A stretch of 21,442 nt of DNA from a virus: the IMG/VR virus record IMGVR_UViG_3300035660_000363, positions 1 through 21,442 of that record. The stretch is one strand, 5' to 3'. The notes under the pieces are model-generated. The model was given only the letters and a program-made list of their open reading frames with translations, was not told the origin of the DNA and searched no databases. Position numbers and translations under genes: made by a program. How positions within the stretch are numbered: position 1 is the first letter of the stretch; each line of letters starts with the position of its first letter. Shown piece after piece: positions 7,020 to 15,300 of this stretch.

Positions 7020-7047
7020 GTTACCGTGAGAATGGGGGGAAAAGCGA

Positions 7048-8193
7048 TTACTGTTGTCCAGCTTCAGTTAGTTTGTAGATTGCGTCGTCGTAAAGTGTTA
7101 CGCTATCTTGCCTGCATGACACGACTGCGCCTTCAATGATTCTTGTGGGGTTACTGTAGTTTTCGATGCGCATCCACCGCTTTCGCCCTGTTAGTAATGC
7201 GTTGTTCCTGTCAAAGACTAACGTGACGCATAGGGTTGGAGGTGCGGCAGGCGCATCTGTGACGCCGCGCACATACCCGCCGTGTAGAGTTGGACTTGTT
7301 GACAGTTTCACATCTAAGTTTTCCATTCTGAAGTCGAATCCTGCCGCTGGACCTGCGTAGACTGGCATCGGTGTTGACTTCCAAATATTGCCCGCAGTGG
7401 CGGGGACTATGTCTCTGCCTATAGTTTCGCGTACACTATGATACCAGACGTGCGGCATCATGACTATCGTGTTAGCTATCCACTCGTCATCTGCGATTGC
7501 GGTGATTGCGTCAGTGATGTCGGCTGTGGTTCCGCCTATCCACTTGGTTTGGTTTGTGTCTCCTGTTGATGCACTGTTCAAGGTTCCCCATCCGTCGGCT
7601 CCAGCCGCGAGGACGCTGAGTGCGTAGTCTGACGCGAGTTTGCCGATTGGCTTCGCTGCTTGTCGTACGTGCCACTCCACGAGTCCGTGTGGGTTGTCTT
7701 CGACGAGGTCTCCGCCTATGGGGATGTTGATGCCGAAACTGTTGGGCGTGACGGTTGCCTGCGTCGTTTCAGCCGTTTCACTCGACGCTATTGAGCCGCT
7801 TATCATGGGGTTTGCAATGTAGGTTTCGTCGTTGACTATGTCAACTTTCAAGTCGCCTCCTTCCCACCCGTTAACCATTTGGGCGCTGATGAGCGGGCAC
7901 ATGTCGGTTTCGCCAGCGTAGAACACTAGGTCGTCGTGCAACTTGTCAGGAATTAGATAGGTCGCGCCTGCTACGCCCGTGGTGCCACTTTTCATTAGGA
8001 ACTCCTGCATGGGAATGGCTCTGAGGCTTTCTGCTAGTCGATAACGGATTAAGGCTTTCTGGCCGTGGAGTATGCTTGCTGTTTCTGCAGGGTCAAAGAA
8101 TCCGTGCGCGTCCATGTCGGCTTCGACTTGTCTGCGTTGAACTTCTGTCTTGTCGACCATTTCCTGAATGCTGTAGTAGGGTTTGTTTAACAT
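7048..8193 (-). CDS. major capsid protein, HK97 fold, copy 1
   Basis: 381 aa, ATG start with AGGAG 10 bases upstream, directly after the protease-scaffold gene as is usual for HK97-type heads. The N-terminal helical segment (VDKTEVQRRQVEADMDAHG) precedes SGTTGVAGATYLIPDKLH. Mid-protein NIPIGGDLVEDNPHGLVEWH and LASDYALSVLAAGADG fit the HK97 A/P domains. C-terminal ALLTGRKRWMRIENYSNP is shared with copy 2 at 5337-6479. Its position makes this the likelier main capsid subunit. Confidence 0.8.
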   Translation of the reverse strand: MLNKPYYSIQEMVDKTEVQRRQVEADMDAHGFFDPAETASILHGQKALIRYRLAESLRAIPMQEFLMKSGTTGVAGATYLIPDKLHDDLVFYAGETDMCPLISAQMVNGWEGGDLKVDIVNDETYIANPMISGSIASSETAETTQATVTPNSFGINIPIGGDLVEDNPHGLVEWHVRQAAKPIGKLASDYALSVLAAGADGWGTLNSASTGDTNQTKWIGGTTADITDAITAIADDEWIANTIVMMPHVWYHSVRETIGRDIVPATAGNIWKSTPMPVYAGPAAGFDFRMENLDVKLSTSPTLHGGYVRGVTDAPAAPPTLCVTLVFDRNNALLTGRKRWMRIENYSNPTRIIEGAVVSCRQDSVTLYDDAIYKLTEAGQQ

Positions 8194-8195
8194 GG

Positions 8196-9893
8196 CTATT
8201 TGGCTCCTGTAACTGGGTTCACTGGATGCTGACTTGAACTTGGGTGCTCGAGTGACTGTTTGCCTTTGAAATTGGGTTTCAACTTGTCTTCCACATTGTC
8301 AACGCGCACTTCCAACTCTGCCGTTTCCTTAACCTTCTTTGCTTCAGATTCCTTCACTTGAGTTTTGAGTTTCTCGTTTTCTTCGTGAGCCTTGGTAAGT
8401 TCCGTTGTCAGTTCGGCGAAAGTCTTGTCGTTTTTGGCGTTGGTAGTTTCAGAAAGTTTCACAATTGCCTCATACTTTTTTGTTATAGATATGACAGTTT
8501 CGTCAAGTTTGCCCAGATTTTCAGTCGTTTTCGCAAGTACTGTCCTAGTGTCAGCTAGTTCCTTAATTAGCGGTTCTGCATCAGCCTTTTTGGCAAGTAA
8601 AGCTTTGGTTTCAGCCAGTTCTTTGTTTACCGATTCTGCGTCTGCCTTCTTCGAAAGTTCCTCCTTCCATAGCGTGTCGTCTTTTGGTAGGTTAGCGATG
8701 GTTTCCTTCCAGCTTGTATCATCTTTGGGAATATGTATCTCTGGAAACGTCACCGACATCGGCTTCGAAACTACATCAATGATTTCGTTCACTGTGTCAA
8801 CCACTATTTTGTCGCTGTCGTTCTGCTGTTTCGTTTCAGAAAAGACTCTATTGTACTCTTCGGGGCTTGTGCCTTTGGGAACATAAAGTTCTTTGGGGTT
8901 GAAAACCAATTTGCCTATGGCAACTGCTTCCTTCAAGATTATGGTTTTAGACGGCGTTACTGTTTCTCCAAGTTTGGCTTTGCAGATTGCCCACGCGCTA
9001 CTTTCTTCTTTACCATCAGCGATTAAAGCGTCTACACAGGCCTTGAGTTCAGGCGAACATGGTTCTGCAATTTTCAGGTTTTCCTTTGCAGGTGGTGTGG
9101 GTTTGACTTCAGCAACTTTGGGTTCCGTGACGACTGGCTCTTTTTGTGTGGTTTGGATAGGGGTATTTGCCTCAACTAGGCCATGTGTTGATGTTGGCAT
9201 TGTCATTTTTGTTGCTTTGCCTATTGCAATGTGTGTTTCTTCTGATAATGCTGCTTTTCCACTTAGTTTGTCTTCCAAATATTGTTCATCTTCCTTCTTT
9301 TCTTTTATTAGTATTTCTACTAACCGTGAAAATCCCGTCTGCACCGTCTCCATCACTTGTATGGTTGTGTCTGCGTAGCCAGGTTCCTCGGGTGCAAGCA
9401 CGAGACTTAGTGCCGTGCCAAGAATGCCATGCGGTTCTCGGGTGGGGTCTGTTTCGATGAAGTGTTCATCGTGCATGTGCTTCTGAAAGTCCTGTTCACT
9501 GTAAAATCTCATGTTGCATTTGGGACAACGGTTGTGGAGGTATGCTGCTTCTACAGATACGCCTCTGATTTCTGTGCTTTTGTCGCGTAGCATGTTGACG
9601 TAGGGTTGCTTGTTGATGTCTCCCATATATTCGAGGGCGTTGCTTTCGTCGCTGAACTCCATCCACGTCAAGTTGCCCACGATGCGTTTCGGGTCGTGGT
9701 TAATCGTGATGGGTTTGCCTACCCACGTGCGCGCGCTTCTTTTCAATTCATCGACGACGTATTTGCGGTGGTTCTTGCTTATCGCGTCGCCTTTGAGGGC
9801 TACGCCTTTTATTCGAATCGTGTTTTTGCCTGCGTCTACAACTTTGAATTCTGGGCCTGTGGCCCACTCGAAGCTTTCAATTATTTCTGGCAT
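8196..9893 (-). CDS. prohead protease fused to scaffold, with inserted C2H2 finger
   Basis: 565 aa from the ATG at 9893, chosen because GGAG lies about 9 bases upstream; a TTG at 9911 would add 6 residues. Residues 1-180 look like an assemblin/U35-type prohead protease: PITINHD gives a candidate catalytic His66, and EIRGVSVEA a candidate Ser113, with a later strand HGILGTALSLVLAP. Between Ser113 and that strand sits C123-x2-C126-x12-H139-x4-H144, a classical C2H2 finger. Residues 280-310 hold a Cys-containing motif (CVDALIADGK then SAWAICKAKLG). Residues 390-540 are scaffold-like coiled coil with tandem repeats (KKADAESVNKELAETKALLA and a near copy 20 residues on). It should guide shell assembly and then cleave scaffold and capsid N-termini. 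Confidence 0.75.
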   Translation of the reverse strand: MPEIIESFEWATGPEFKVVDAGKNTIRIKGVALKGDAISKNHRKYVVDELKRSARTWVGKPITINHDPKRIVGNLTWMEFSDESNALEYMGDINKQPYVNMLRDKSTEIRGVSVEAAYLHNRCPKCNMRFYSEQDFQKHMHDEHFIETDPTREPHGILGTALSLVLAPEEPGYADTTIQVMETVQTGFSRLVEILIKEKKEDEQYLEDKLSGKAALSEETHIAIGKATKMTMPTSTHGLVEANTPIQTTQKEPVVTEPKVAEVKPTPPAKENLKIAEPCSPELKACVDALIADGKEESSAWAICKAKLGETVTPSKTIILKEAVAIGKLVFNPKELYVPKGTSPEEYNRVFSETKQQNDSDKIVVDTVNEIIDVVSKPMSVTFPEIHIPKDDTSWKETIANLPKDDTLWKEELSKKADAESVNKELAETKALLAKKADAEPLIKELADTRTVLAKTTENLGKLDETVISITKKYEAIVKLSETTNAKNDKTFAELTTELTKAHEENEKLKTQVKESEAKKVKETAELEVRVDNVEDKLKPNFKGKQSLEHPSSSQHPVNPVTGAK

Positions 9894-10065
9894 GTCTACG
9901 TCTCCTAGCAATGACCATGATGATCGTTCCCGTTTCTTCTAAAGTGGGTTCAAACTGTTTGGGGAGTCTTCGTCCTGCCTGAATGGAAGGCGGAACAGAA
10001 ATGACAATTGGCGGCGTGACCCCTTCGGGCATGATTAGAAGCATTTTCAACGCTAAACTGGGCAT
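9877..10065 (-). CDS. hypothetical protein, 62 aa, proline-rich centre
   Basis: ATG start with GGAG 9 bases upstream; the stop lies inside the protease gene start (17-base overlap). A hydrophobic N-terminus (LALKMLLIMPEG) leads into TPPIVISVPPSIQAGRRLP and a basic end (MVIARRRRHARNN). No motif recognised. Good ribosome site and coupling argue that it is real. It may be a minor head protein. Confidence 0.5.
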   Translation of the reverse strand: MPSLALKMLLIMPEGVTPPIVISVPPSIQAGRRLPKQFEPTLEETGTIIMVIARRRRHARNN

Positions 10066-10082
10066 TAGATTTCGTCTCCAGT

Positions 10083-11573
10083 TTATAATGTCATGATCAT
10101 CATGTTTTCAGGGTCAGCAGGTTTCAAGTTAACCGCTAGAGAACCTAAACTGCTCAACACGGGACGCGCCTTGAACAGGGTCACGCGCCAATCAATCTTC
10201 TCGTCCAACGTGAATATGTGCGTGTAGGTTTGGTAGTCTGCTTTGGTTATGGTTAGTGTGTGAGGGCTATACTCTTGAAGCGTGTTGCCGTTGGCTTGGT
10301 TATAGTACCCTCTTGAAACTGTTTGCTGGGCGATTGTGCCGTCTGCCGCCGTGTTAACAGTGAAAACTACGTTGCCATCTTTGTCTTTCAACGTGACTGT
10401 GGCGGCGTTTATTGCCACGTTGTCTTTGTCTTTGACTTGCAAATCAAACGTGTACTGACGATATAATGTAGAACTAGCTGAATTAACGTCAAAACCCATT
10501 GCCCAAGTATCCAAATCCGCATTAACGAGATATAACTTACTATTTGTATATAACCAAAACTGAACCGCTCTCGAGCATTTTCGCGCATACAAATTAGTGA
10601 TGATTGCGTCGTAAGTTCCCTGACAGAAAACAGCGTTAGTCGCATAGAAAATAGATAATTTATCCAGAGTCAAAGTTGATGATTGAGGTATCCAACCATA
10701 TGAACCGCCTTGATCTAATTCAGTGTTATAAACATTAACGTTATTCAACATGATAAAGTAAGTTCTATTAGTACCTCTACAATTGTACATTTGACTGCCT
10801 GTTCTCAGATATATATCGATTATCTGAGTTAGTGCTGTAAAGGTACAACTGTAACAGTTAAGTATAGCAAAAGGTGTTCCAACCCAATAAACAGTCATAA
10901 ACAACTGTTGCTGAGCCGTACCAGCCGCAGCATTAATAAAAGTGCATCCCCTGCTAGTGCTTTTAGTTGCAGCATCATCCAACACTCCAAAAGTCACAAC
11001 AGCATTCGGAAACATCATAACCGTACCATCAGTGCCAGTAGTAAAACTTACACACTTATTTGTATCTGTAAAATAAGTTGTTGAACCAGTTCCTATATAC
11101 ATATCACAATCAAACTGGTATTCCGTTGTTCCCTGCTTCGACACTACGCCCCATTGTCCCTGAGTCAACGTGTAAGTGAAGTTTCCTCCGAAAACCGTGA
11201 CCTGAGTAGTTGTGATGGTTCGCCAATACTTAGTGGTGTTGTACGTGCCGTTAGCGGTTATGGCAATGTCTTCTGTTTGAGCGGCTCCGTACTGTTCGGT
11301 TCCTACAATGTGGATGGTGCTGTCAACTGTGAAGTTCGTGACGGTGATGTAAACGTCAGCCAAGCCCAAAACATAGTAATCCGTGGGTCTGAGTGCGTGG
11401 TCAACAGCCACGGGGTTAGCGTCTGCCCCAGTAATCGCCCTAGCATGAACGTTTTCGAGTGTTCCAGCTTTGTCGGCGTTCCAAGCGTCAACGAATCCAG
11501 CGGGCGCAACAGCGGTGCCCCCTGTCACCGTTATGACGTTTGTGGTGTGGTCAAAAGTCCATGTGCCGACCAA
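10083..11573 (-). CDS. beta-helix virion protein with carboxypeptidase-regulatory-like domain
   Basis: 496 aa from a TTG at 11573 with GAGGAG 6 bases upstream. Residues 1-150 are beta-rich (TWTFDHTTNVITVTGGTAV, ITVTNFTVDSTIHIVG). Residues about 150-370 show beta-helix periodicity with aromatic and Asn turns (ILNCYSCTFTALTQIIDIYL, AIITNLYARKCSRAVQFWLY). Residues about 375-465 resemble a carboxypeptidase-regulatory-like (transthyretin-type) fold: LQVKDKDNVAINAATVTLKD, then DGNVVFTVNTAADGTI. The DNA for the middle part (about 10.45-11.12 kb) is visibly richer in A/T than both flanks. Probably a surface spike or fibre; its place between portal and protease is unusual. Confidence 0.65.
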   Translation of the reverse strand: MVGTWTFDHTTNVITVTGGTAVAPAGFVDAWNADKAGTLENVHARAITGADANPVAVDHALRPTDYYVLGLADVYITVTNFTVDSTIHIVGTEQYGAAQTEDIAITANGTYNTTKYWRTITTTQVTVFGGNFTYTLTQGQWGVVSKQGTTEYQFDCDMYIGTGSTTYFTDTNKCVSFTTGTDGTVMMFPNAVVTFGVLDDAATKSTSRGCTFINAAAGTAQQQLFMTVYWVGTPFAILNCYSCTFTALTQIIDIYLRTGSQMYNCRGTNRTYFIMLNNVNVYNTELDQGGSYGWIPQSSTLTLDKLSIFYATNAVFCQGTYDAIITNLYARKCSRAVQFWLYTNSKLYLVNADLDTWAMGFDVNSASSTLYRQYTFDLQVKDKDNVAINAATVTLKDKDGNVVFTVNTAADGTIAQQTVSRGYYNQANGNTLQEYSPHTLTITKADYQTYTHIFTLDEKIDWRVTLFKARPVLSSLGSLAVNLKPADPENMMIMTL

Positions 11574-11574
11574 C

Positions 11575-11910
11575 TTAACTCCTCAAAACCTTTGTCAAGT
11601 TCCCGCTCGTGTAAGTCATAGTCAAAGTCAACAACGTTGCAACCGCTACATCCTTGAAAACAGCCGTAGCCATCGTGCCGTCAGCGTTCCAAGTGAAGTC
11701 CACCTCATTCACCACTTTAGTCGTTGCGGGGTCAGTTAAGCCGCGAAGCAAATCAGTGACAAGCACCTGATGAACAGGATCATCTGTCCCATCGGCTTTG
11801 ACAAGGTACATGCATTCTGCGTGAACGTTGTTTGCTCCGACAAGGTTCTTTTTGGTTTGGAGCATCTTGCCCGCGCCGTCGGCGGGAGCCTGAACATAGT
11901 CGTCAGCCAT
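11575..11910 (-). CDS. small virion-type protein, 111 aa
   Basis: ATG start with AGGTTAGAC upstream; the stop precedes the TTG of the 496-aa gene by one base. N-terminus MADDYVQAPADGAGKMLQT; the centre (HQVLVTDLLRGLTDPAT) and C-terminus (VDFTWNADGTMATAVF then LLTLTMTYTSGNLTKVLR) look like beta strands typical of small phage structural or fibre-associated proteins. No enzymatic motif. Because it is coupled to the beta-helix protein, it may be its base or chaperone. Function inferred only from context. Confidence 0.5.
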   Translation of the reverse strand: MADDYVQAPADGAGKMLQTKKNLVGANNVHAECMYLVKADGTDDPVHQVLVTDLLRGLTDPATTKVVNEVDFTWNADGTMATAVFKDVAVATLLTLTMTYTSGNLTKVLRS

Positions 11911-11917
11911 GTCTAAC

Positions 11918-12157
11918 CTACCGTTCTAACCGTTTAATGAGCAGTTCCAAAGCACGTTTTTCTAGAGTGTCAAGTTCTTGCTGTTCCTTGTTCAGTTGTT
12001 CAGTTAAATCCAAGATTTTTGAAAGTCTGTCACGGACTTCACCGTTTTTGACTTGAATTTCAGCTATCCGTTGCTCCAACATTTCGTATGGACTCAACGT
12101 TTTGGGTTGAGGTTTCTCGTAGACCGTGAACAAGTTTTCTTCAGTCAACTTTTTCAA
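11918..12157 (-). CDS. coiled-coil protein, 79 aa
   Basis: TTG start overlapping the portal stop (TTGA). After a short N-terminus (ENLFTVYEKPQPKTLSPYE), residues 27-79 form a continuous heptad pattern (MLEQRIAEIQVKNGEVRDRL, ILDLTEQLNKEQQELDTLEK). No other domain. Small coiled-coil genes after the portal are common in tailed viruses and may act in assembly or as scaffolds. Specific role unknown. Confidence 0.6.
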   Translation of the reverse strand: MKKLTEENLFTVYEKPQPKTLSPYEMLEQRIAEIQVKNGEVRDRLSKILDLTEQLNKEQQELDTLEKRALELLIKRLER

Positions 12158-13455
12158 CTCGCACTTTTCTGTTGCTCTGGCTTCAAACTTCTATCTGCCA
12201 CGCCGCCCGTAGCCTGTTCAGCCTGAGCGTTCTGGTTTGCTTGAATCATCTTCTGGTCGAACATTTTCTGTTGTTTCGCCTCTTCCTCTTTCACCCAAGC
12301 GTCGAACTCTTCCAAAGGAACGCCAAGTTTCTTCGCTGCGAACCGTGGAGGCACAATCTTACTTGCGACCAACTTCGTGTAGTAGTCAGCCAAGTCAGGT
12401 TTGAACGCTTCTGCGCCAGTGAAGTTGACGGTGGGACAGTCTTTAACGCTGAAACCTCGCCCTTCAAGGAATGGCTTGTAAACTTCGGTTTCTAACTTGC
12501 GTTTGAACAGTCGTTGCATGGGCACGATTAGGTTGGCGCGTTGCTGAATCATCATTTCCTTGCTCGAAGCGTAAGTGCTTGAGTATTGGAAGCTGACGGG
12601 CGGCGTCATCAAACCGTCTACGAGTTGCTGTTTCAAGAAGATGAGGACGTCATTGAGATTCCGAACTTCTCTATCGCCTGTTCCGCCACTTTTATGTTCA
12701 ATCGGGTAACTTGTGATGAGGTATTCGCCTGGCTCCCAATTCTTTGCTTTCGACTTGATGGCTTCTATGTCTGAGCCAAGGGGGATGTACTGGCCGTCGC
12801 CGACTTGGAACATTTCTTTTGGAAACGCGTTTTTGTGCATGAACTCTTTAATGTCAGTTTCAAGTTGCTCAAGAATTTCAAACTCGGTTTCAAGTCCGAC
12901 TAGCAATCCTGTTCCGTAGGGCCACGAGGTTGACGTGACGTTCCAACTTATATGAACTATTTCTGTCGCGTCCCACTCGGGGCCGCTGTATCCTTGGCGC
13001 CAACGTGTGATTTCGCCTATATCATCTTTTGCGGCAGGTTCAATCTGTTCCTGCTGGGGCAACAGTCTGAAGTCAAATTCAGGATCCGACGTTTTCTCCC
13101 AGAAGACACTTCCATTTTTAGCTAGAAGGATGGCACTCTCGTAAATCATTATGTCCAAGCCAACATCAACATTCAACTGGTTACAAGCATCCTTTGCGTC
13201 GGTGGTTCTTGGGTATGGTTGACCCGCGTCGTCCGTTACTGGCGTGAGGAAAAGCCCTTCGGCCATAACTTGACCCGCAATCGTGCGCAAACAGGCTTTG
13301 GCGAGTGGATGCCGCTGGTCTATTGAATCGTAATACTTACATCTGCCTGACCATGACAATTCGCCAGGACTGATTCGTCTGGCTTTGCTGGAACTTCCAG
13401 TGGCGACGAAGCCGCCTCTGAACTTTTCTCGCAAATGAAAGTTTGGCCATTTCAC
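12154..13455 (-). CDS. portal protein
   Basis: 433 aa from a GTG at 13455 that overlaps the upstream stop (GTGA). Typical portal features: an N-terminal RxxxxSPGELSW segment, the 'DQRHPLAKACLRTIAGQVMAEG' region (read in parts) that matches portal wing sequences, the stem-like segment EFEILEQLETDIKEFMHKNAF, a clip-to-crown region VRNLNDVLIFLKQQLVDGLM, and the C-terminal 'ASKIVPPRFAAKKLGVPLEE' pattern. The charged Gln-rich tail (MFDQKMIQANQNAQAEQ) is typical. It forms the dodecameric DNA channel at one vertex and docks the terminase. Length fits the family. Confidence 0.85.
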   Translation of the reverse strand: MKWPNFHLREKFRGGFVATGSSSKARRISPGELSWSGRCKYYDSIDQRHPLAKACLRTIAGQVMAEGLFLTPVTDDAGQPYPRTTDAKDACNQLNVDVGLDIMIYESAILLAKNGSVFWEKTSDPEFDFRLLPQQEQIEPAAKDDIGEITRWRQGYSGPEWDATEIVHISWNVTSTSWPYGTGLLVGLETEFEILEQLETDIKEFMHKNAFPKEMFQVGDGQYIPLGSDIEAIKSKAKNWEPGEYLITSYPIEHKSGGTGDREVRNLNDVLIFLKQQLVDGLMTPPVSFQYSSTYASSKEMMIQQRANLIVPMQRLFKRKLETEVYKPFLEGRGFSVKDCPTVNFTGAEAFKPDLADYYTKLVASKIVPPRFAAKKLGVPLEEFDAWVKEEEAKQQKMFDQKMIQANQNAQAEQATGGVADRSLKPEQQKSAS

Positions 13456-13928
13456 CTTAAGTCAACTCTTTCTGCAAAATTTGCAGGGGGTTTGATGAAC
13501 CAAGCAACAAATTTTCTATGTATTTCAGCAATTCTGTTGGATAGAAATGGAGGACATTCAGCATGAGATCCATGTTCTTGTAGTTCATACTCAAGGTCAT
13601 CCGCAATTTCATTCAAGGAATCTGCAAGTGCTTTTTGGCATGTCTTAAGCTGAATATCTCGCAGAAGGCGTTGAGTAAATTGATTGAGGGGAAATCTGCC
13701 TACCATCTTGTCTTTCAATTGTTGTCTAACCAAAAGAGGTAAAGTGTTGACATCTCGGTCAATAAATGCAAGCACTTCGTTCCACTGTCTGTCATCTTCA
13801 AAAGTTGCAAAGTGTCTAGTCCCACCGTTAGGTGACGTCCAGATATTTTTCGTACCTTCATTTGGGACAGTTTCCTTGTCTATAATAAAAGTATCCCTAT
13901 CGGTCCAAGTTATGTTAACCCAAATCAT
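13452..13928 (-). CDS. unrecognised 158-aa protein between terminase and portal
   Basis: ATG start; the stop overlaps the portal GTG. N-terminal strands (MIWVNITWTDRDTFIID) and ATFEDDRQWNEVLAFIDRD are followed by helices (LVRQQLKDKMVGRFPLNQFT, CQKALADSLNEIADDLEYEL) and a basic C-terminal part (NRIAEIHRKFVAWFIKPP). No known motif. Its DNA looks more A/T-rich than the large terminase and portal genes on either side, suggesting recent gain. Accessory genes are sometimes carried at this position. I cannot assign a function. Confidence 0.6.
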   Translation of the reverse strand: MIWVNITWTDRDTFIIDKETVPNEGTKNIWTSPNGGTRHFATFEDDRQWNEVLAFIDRDVNTLPLLVRQQLKDKMVGRFPLNQFTQRLLRDIQLKTCQKALADSLNEIADDLEYELQEHGSHAECPPFLSNRIAEIHRKFVAWFIKPPANFAERVDLR

Positions 13929-13938
13929 TTTCTTTGCT

Positions 13939-15300
13939 TCACTTTCCTAGAAACACGAATCCCTGCCTATGCTGCCCCACGGTTTCCCGCGTCACAATCT
14001 CCACCGCGTCCAATGCGTCGTCATGTTGTCCTCTGGGAAACTGGACCCATTCGGTCCAGAACTCCGTCTTCATGTTCAACAGCGGATTCACTAGGATGCG
14101 GCTGCCCTCAAAATGGCTGCTCATAGGAATAAACCGCGACTCTTTATCTTTGACGGTTTGGCTCGTGACGATTGGCAAACCCTTCAACTCGGGAAGATAG
14201 GTTAAGATTTTTTGGAAGGCGTTGGTTTCCACGTAGATTTTGGCGTATTGGTTCATGTCGTGCAGGTGTTGCAACTTCCTAAGAAAATCGGGGAAGGCTA
14301 GGGTTTCGGCCCACACGTCTTCAAGGTACGCTTGGCCTGATTGCTTGTCGATGCTGAGTGTTGCGACTGATTGCATGTCGCCCTCGCCAAGGGCGGGATC
14401 CACGCCTGCGTAGCGCATGTTCGTGGTCTGTGGCGGCGTGGTCCATTCGTGAAGCCATTCGCTTTTGAGCAGGTCGCCCTCCATGCCTGTTGGGTCGTTT
14501 TGGTATTGGCAGTTAAAAATTATTGAGCCGACTTGTTTGCGTCTTTCCTCAAGCTTTTCAAGAGTCCAGTATTCGGGCCACAGTGGCGTGCCGTCTTTGG
14601 TGATGGATTGTTTGACGTCGTGCGGCCACGTTTGCAAGAGGTCGTCGTAGAGGTCTGCGTAGCTCCAGCGGGTTCCGATGACGATGATGGCGCCCCAAGG
14701 ATAAAGCGTTGGGTACAGTACCTTGTTGAACCAGAGTTGAACCTTTTCTATTTGGAGTCGGGTGCGGACGTTTTCTTCGTCGATGATGTCGTCGCACACG
14801 ATAAGATCGCTTCTTCCTCCCGTGATAGGCCCGAGCAAGCCTGACGCTTTGATCGTGGCGTTTTTGCTGATTTCTTTTCGGTTGATGATGATTTCGTGGC
14901 TTGTCCACCTCTTCGGAATCTCAGGCCTTAACTCGCCAAAGATTTCTATGAATCGTTCGTCACTCTCGATCCGCGTCAGAATCGCTGTGAGAATTTCTTC
15001 GGCGAGGCTCGCCGTCTTCGTTACAATGTTAATGTGAATGTCAGGATAATTTCCGATGAGCCACGACACGTAGTTAACCGTTGTTGTCTCCGTCTTCGCG
15101 TGGCCCCGAGGCCACAGCAACACGAAACGTTTCGTAGCGTCAGGCGCGCTTTTCAAGGGACTAAACTTGTGCTGCAGAAAATCGTACCATTCCACTTGAA
15201 ACTGAGCGTTACTGTACCCCATCAGTTCAGTGAAGACTTTCAGGTCGCTTCTTGCCGCTGTCGATTTGATTAAGGAACCTTGCTGCTTTTCTAACTGCAT
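13939..15300 (-). CDS. terL: terminase large subunit (TerL)
   Basis: 453 aa, ATG start. ATPase domain: Walker A-like WPRGHAKT (residues 63-70), Walker B LIVCDD with acidic D174-E175 nearby, and the coupling motif GTRWS (219-223). Nuclease domain: GVDPALGEG (metal ligand D301), YVETN (E358), and C-terminal HDDALDA (D428, D431). The full set needed for ATP-driven DNA packaging and headful or site-specific cutting is present. It overlaps the small terminase gene by 74 bases. The mid-protein phrases SYADLYDDLL and FNCQYQNDP are typical of archaeal and bacterial tailed-virus terminases. Confidence 0.93.
   Translation of the reverse strand: MQLEKQQGSLIKSTAARSDLKVFTELMGYSNAQFQVEWYDFLQHKFSPLKSAPDATKRFVLLWPRGHAKTETTTVNYVSWLIGNYPDIHINIVTKTASLAEEILTAILTRIESDERFIEIFGELRPEIPKRWTSHEIIINRKEISKNATIKASGLLGPITGGRSDLIVCDDIIDEENVRTRLQIEKVQLWFNKVLYPTLYPWGAIIVIGTRWSYADLYDDLLQTWPHDVKQSITKDGTPLWPEYWTLEKLEERRKQVGSIIFNCQYQNDPTGMEGDLLKSEWLHEWTTPPQTTNMRYAGVDPALGEGDMQSVATLSIDKQSGQAYLEDVWAETLAFPDFLRKLQHLHDMNQYAKIYVETNAFQKILTYLPELKGLPIVTSQTVKDKESRFIPMSSHFEGSRILVNPLLNMKTEFWTEWVQFPRGQHDDALDAVEIVTRETVGQHRQGFVFLGK

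Noticed and set aside
8392-8886. 164-codon plus-strand frame rich in Ser/Val/Phe
   Set aside because: It is the mirror of the coiled-coil scaffold part of the protease gene; the composition follows from reading Glu/Lys/Ala codons backwards.
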